Shown here in pieces: positions 63,580 to 64,000 of a stretch of 64,000 nt of DNA. The DNA lies in assembly GCF_900182565.1 (NCBI RefSeq), contig NZ_FXTI01000001.1, positions 372,001 to 436,000 on the forward strand. Reading direction: 5' to 3'. Numbering within the stretch: the stretch's first letter is position 1; every line of letters begins with the position of its first letter. Source of the stretch: Melghirimyces algeriensis. Lineage in GTDB: Bacteria > Bacillota > Bacilli > Thermoactinomycetales > DSM-45169. The notes beneath the pieces are model-generated. The model ran no database searches. It had not been told where the DNA came from and saw nothing but the letters and a program-made list of their open reading frames with translations. Made by a program: the position numbers and the translations under genes.

Positions 63580-63726
63580 ATGGTGAAAAGGCTGGTTAAG
63601 AAGCGCTATGACAGCTTTACCTACCCCCAAAGTGGTTACAAGCTTGAAGGGAAATACCTGAAACTGTCAAAGATCGGGAGTTCCAAATTAATGGTTCTTA
63701 AAGGGGGGTTGTTATGTCTGTTCTAA
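63580..63726 (+). pseudogene. tnpB: tnpB (IS200/IS605 family) fragment
   Basis: One frame reads KKRYDSFTYPQSGYKLEG followed by KYLKLSKIGSSKLMVL. That is the recognisable N-terminal-middle part of TnpB, the RNA-guided nuclease of IS200/IS605 elements. Only about 40 residues remain and a stop follows, so it is a decayed fragment. Its end overlaps the start region of the ABC-like gene. Confidence 0.8.
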
Positions 63727-64000
63727 AAATGATCGACGTTGAAAAGCATTGTCAAGACAGAGTCATCTTCCCTTCATTTCAATTAGAGGTGGCTGGGGGA
63801 AATGTGATCGCACTCCTTTCAAGTACGGATGTTCGCCAAGCCCTGCTCAACATGGTGGCAGGAAAAGAGCTGATTTACAATGGTGAAATATGGATTAAGA
63901 ATAAAAAAATCACAAGAAATAGATCTCATTTCTCGGAATTGGGAGTTTTATTTTTGAATGAAGGTGTCTATGAACGATTGTGTGTGAAGGATCATCTTCT
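63714..64000 (+). CDS. ABC-ATPase-like protein lacking Walker A (partial)
   Basis: The frame from ATG 63714 (with AAAGGGGGG upstream) runs off the window end, giving 95 residues. It reads MSVLKMIDVEKHC, then FQLEVAGGNVIALLSSTDVRQ and NGEIWIKNKKI, following the ABC-ATPase N-terminal pattern. The loop GxNGxGKST is replaced by LSSTDVRQA, so nucleotide binding is doubtful. Firmicutes have LytTR-type regulators with such degenerate ABC domains, but the C-terminal part is beyond the window, so this is only a suggestion. Confidence 0.6.
   Translation, partial: MSVLKMIDVEKHCQDRVIFPSFQLEVAGGNVIALLSSTDVRQALLNMVAGKELIYNGEIWIKNKKITRNRSHFSELGVLFLNEGVYERLCVKDHL

Overview
This window reads as a spore-forming Bacillales chromosome, most likely a Thermoactinomycetaceae relative. 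That placement is inferred from gene content and order, not from a marker gene. The pointers are SpoVB, two GerAB-type germination permeases behind forespore-like promoters, ComN, separate SecD and SecF, a B12-dependent ribonucleotide reductase, and the Bacillus-style run YqhG-YqhH-glycine riboswitch-gcvT-gcvPA-gcvPB. Base composition is moderate. Many starts are TTG or GTG with strong Shine-Dalgarno sequences. No rRNA, tRNA, CRISPR array or intact prophage was seen.

Layout. 1-7 kb: tail of tgt, yajC, a lipoprotein-like gene, a PAP2 membrane enzyme, a YrzE-like protein and SpoVB on the minus strand, then comN, secD and secF. 7-16 kb: a cation efflux protein, recJ-apt, an S66 peptidase, mobB, homogentisate dioxygenase with a flavin reductase-like protein, and an unassigned polytopic membrane protein. 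16-25 kb: tandem crcB fluoride channels, then a carbohydrate cluster (truncated MDR-like protein, GHL10 glycosidase, PPOX flavoprotein, large GH89 alpha-N-acetylglucosaminidase) and dgt. 25-32 kb: a small exported protein, a nitrilase-family amidase, and a complete choline-to-glycine-betaine module. 32-42 kb: RodZ-like protein, yqhG/yqhH, the tandem glycine riboswitch with the glycine cleavage genes, and an acyl-CoA ligase. 42-54 kb: two GerAB paralogues, a Tat-exported PhoD, a DUF4937 protein, aldehyde dehydrogenase plus DUF779, a lactone oxidase/amino-acid aldolase pair and an epimerase. 54-64 kb: IS200/IS605-like remnants, lipM, an SDR, a membrane-anchored pseudokinase, D-amino acid transaminase, nrdJ with NrdR boxes, a metallophosphoesterase, a tnpB remnant, and the start of an ABC-like protein without a Walker A motif.

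How the genes work together. The betaine module is self-contained. A GbsR-type repressor is followed on the minus strand by a CHT1-like sodium/choline symporter. Divergently, gbsA and gbsB oxidise choline to glycine betaine. The divergent region holds three copies of one 18-bp palindrome architecture, likely the GbsR operators. The glycine cleavage genes are controlled by a two-aptamer glycine riboswitch. nrdJ has two NrdR-box-like sites 31 bp apart around its promoter. Each GerAB gene has its own sigma-G-like promoter.

The least explained parts are: (i) a 57-bp element present twice, 9.4 kb apart, whose hairpin shows compensatory base changes; (ii) the structured 54.0-54.4 kb gap ending like an IS1341-type right end but lacking a transposase; (iii) the pseudokinase-TM-beta-sandwich protein at 56.2 kb; (iv) a GH89 enzyme with no export signal beside a GHL10 glycosidase.
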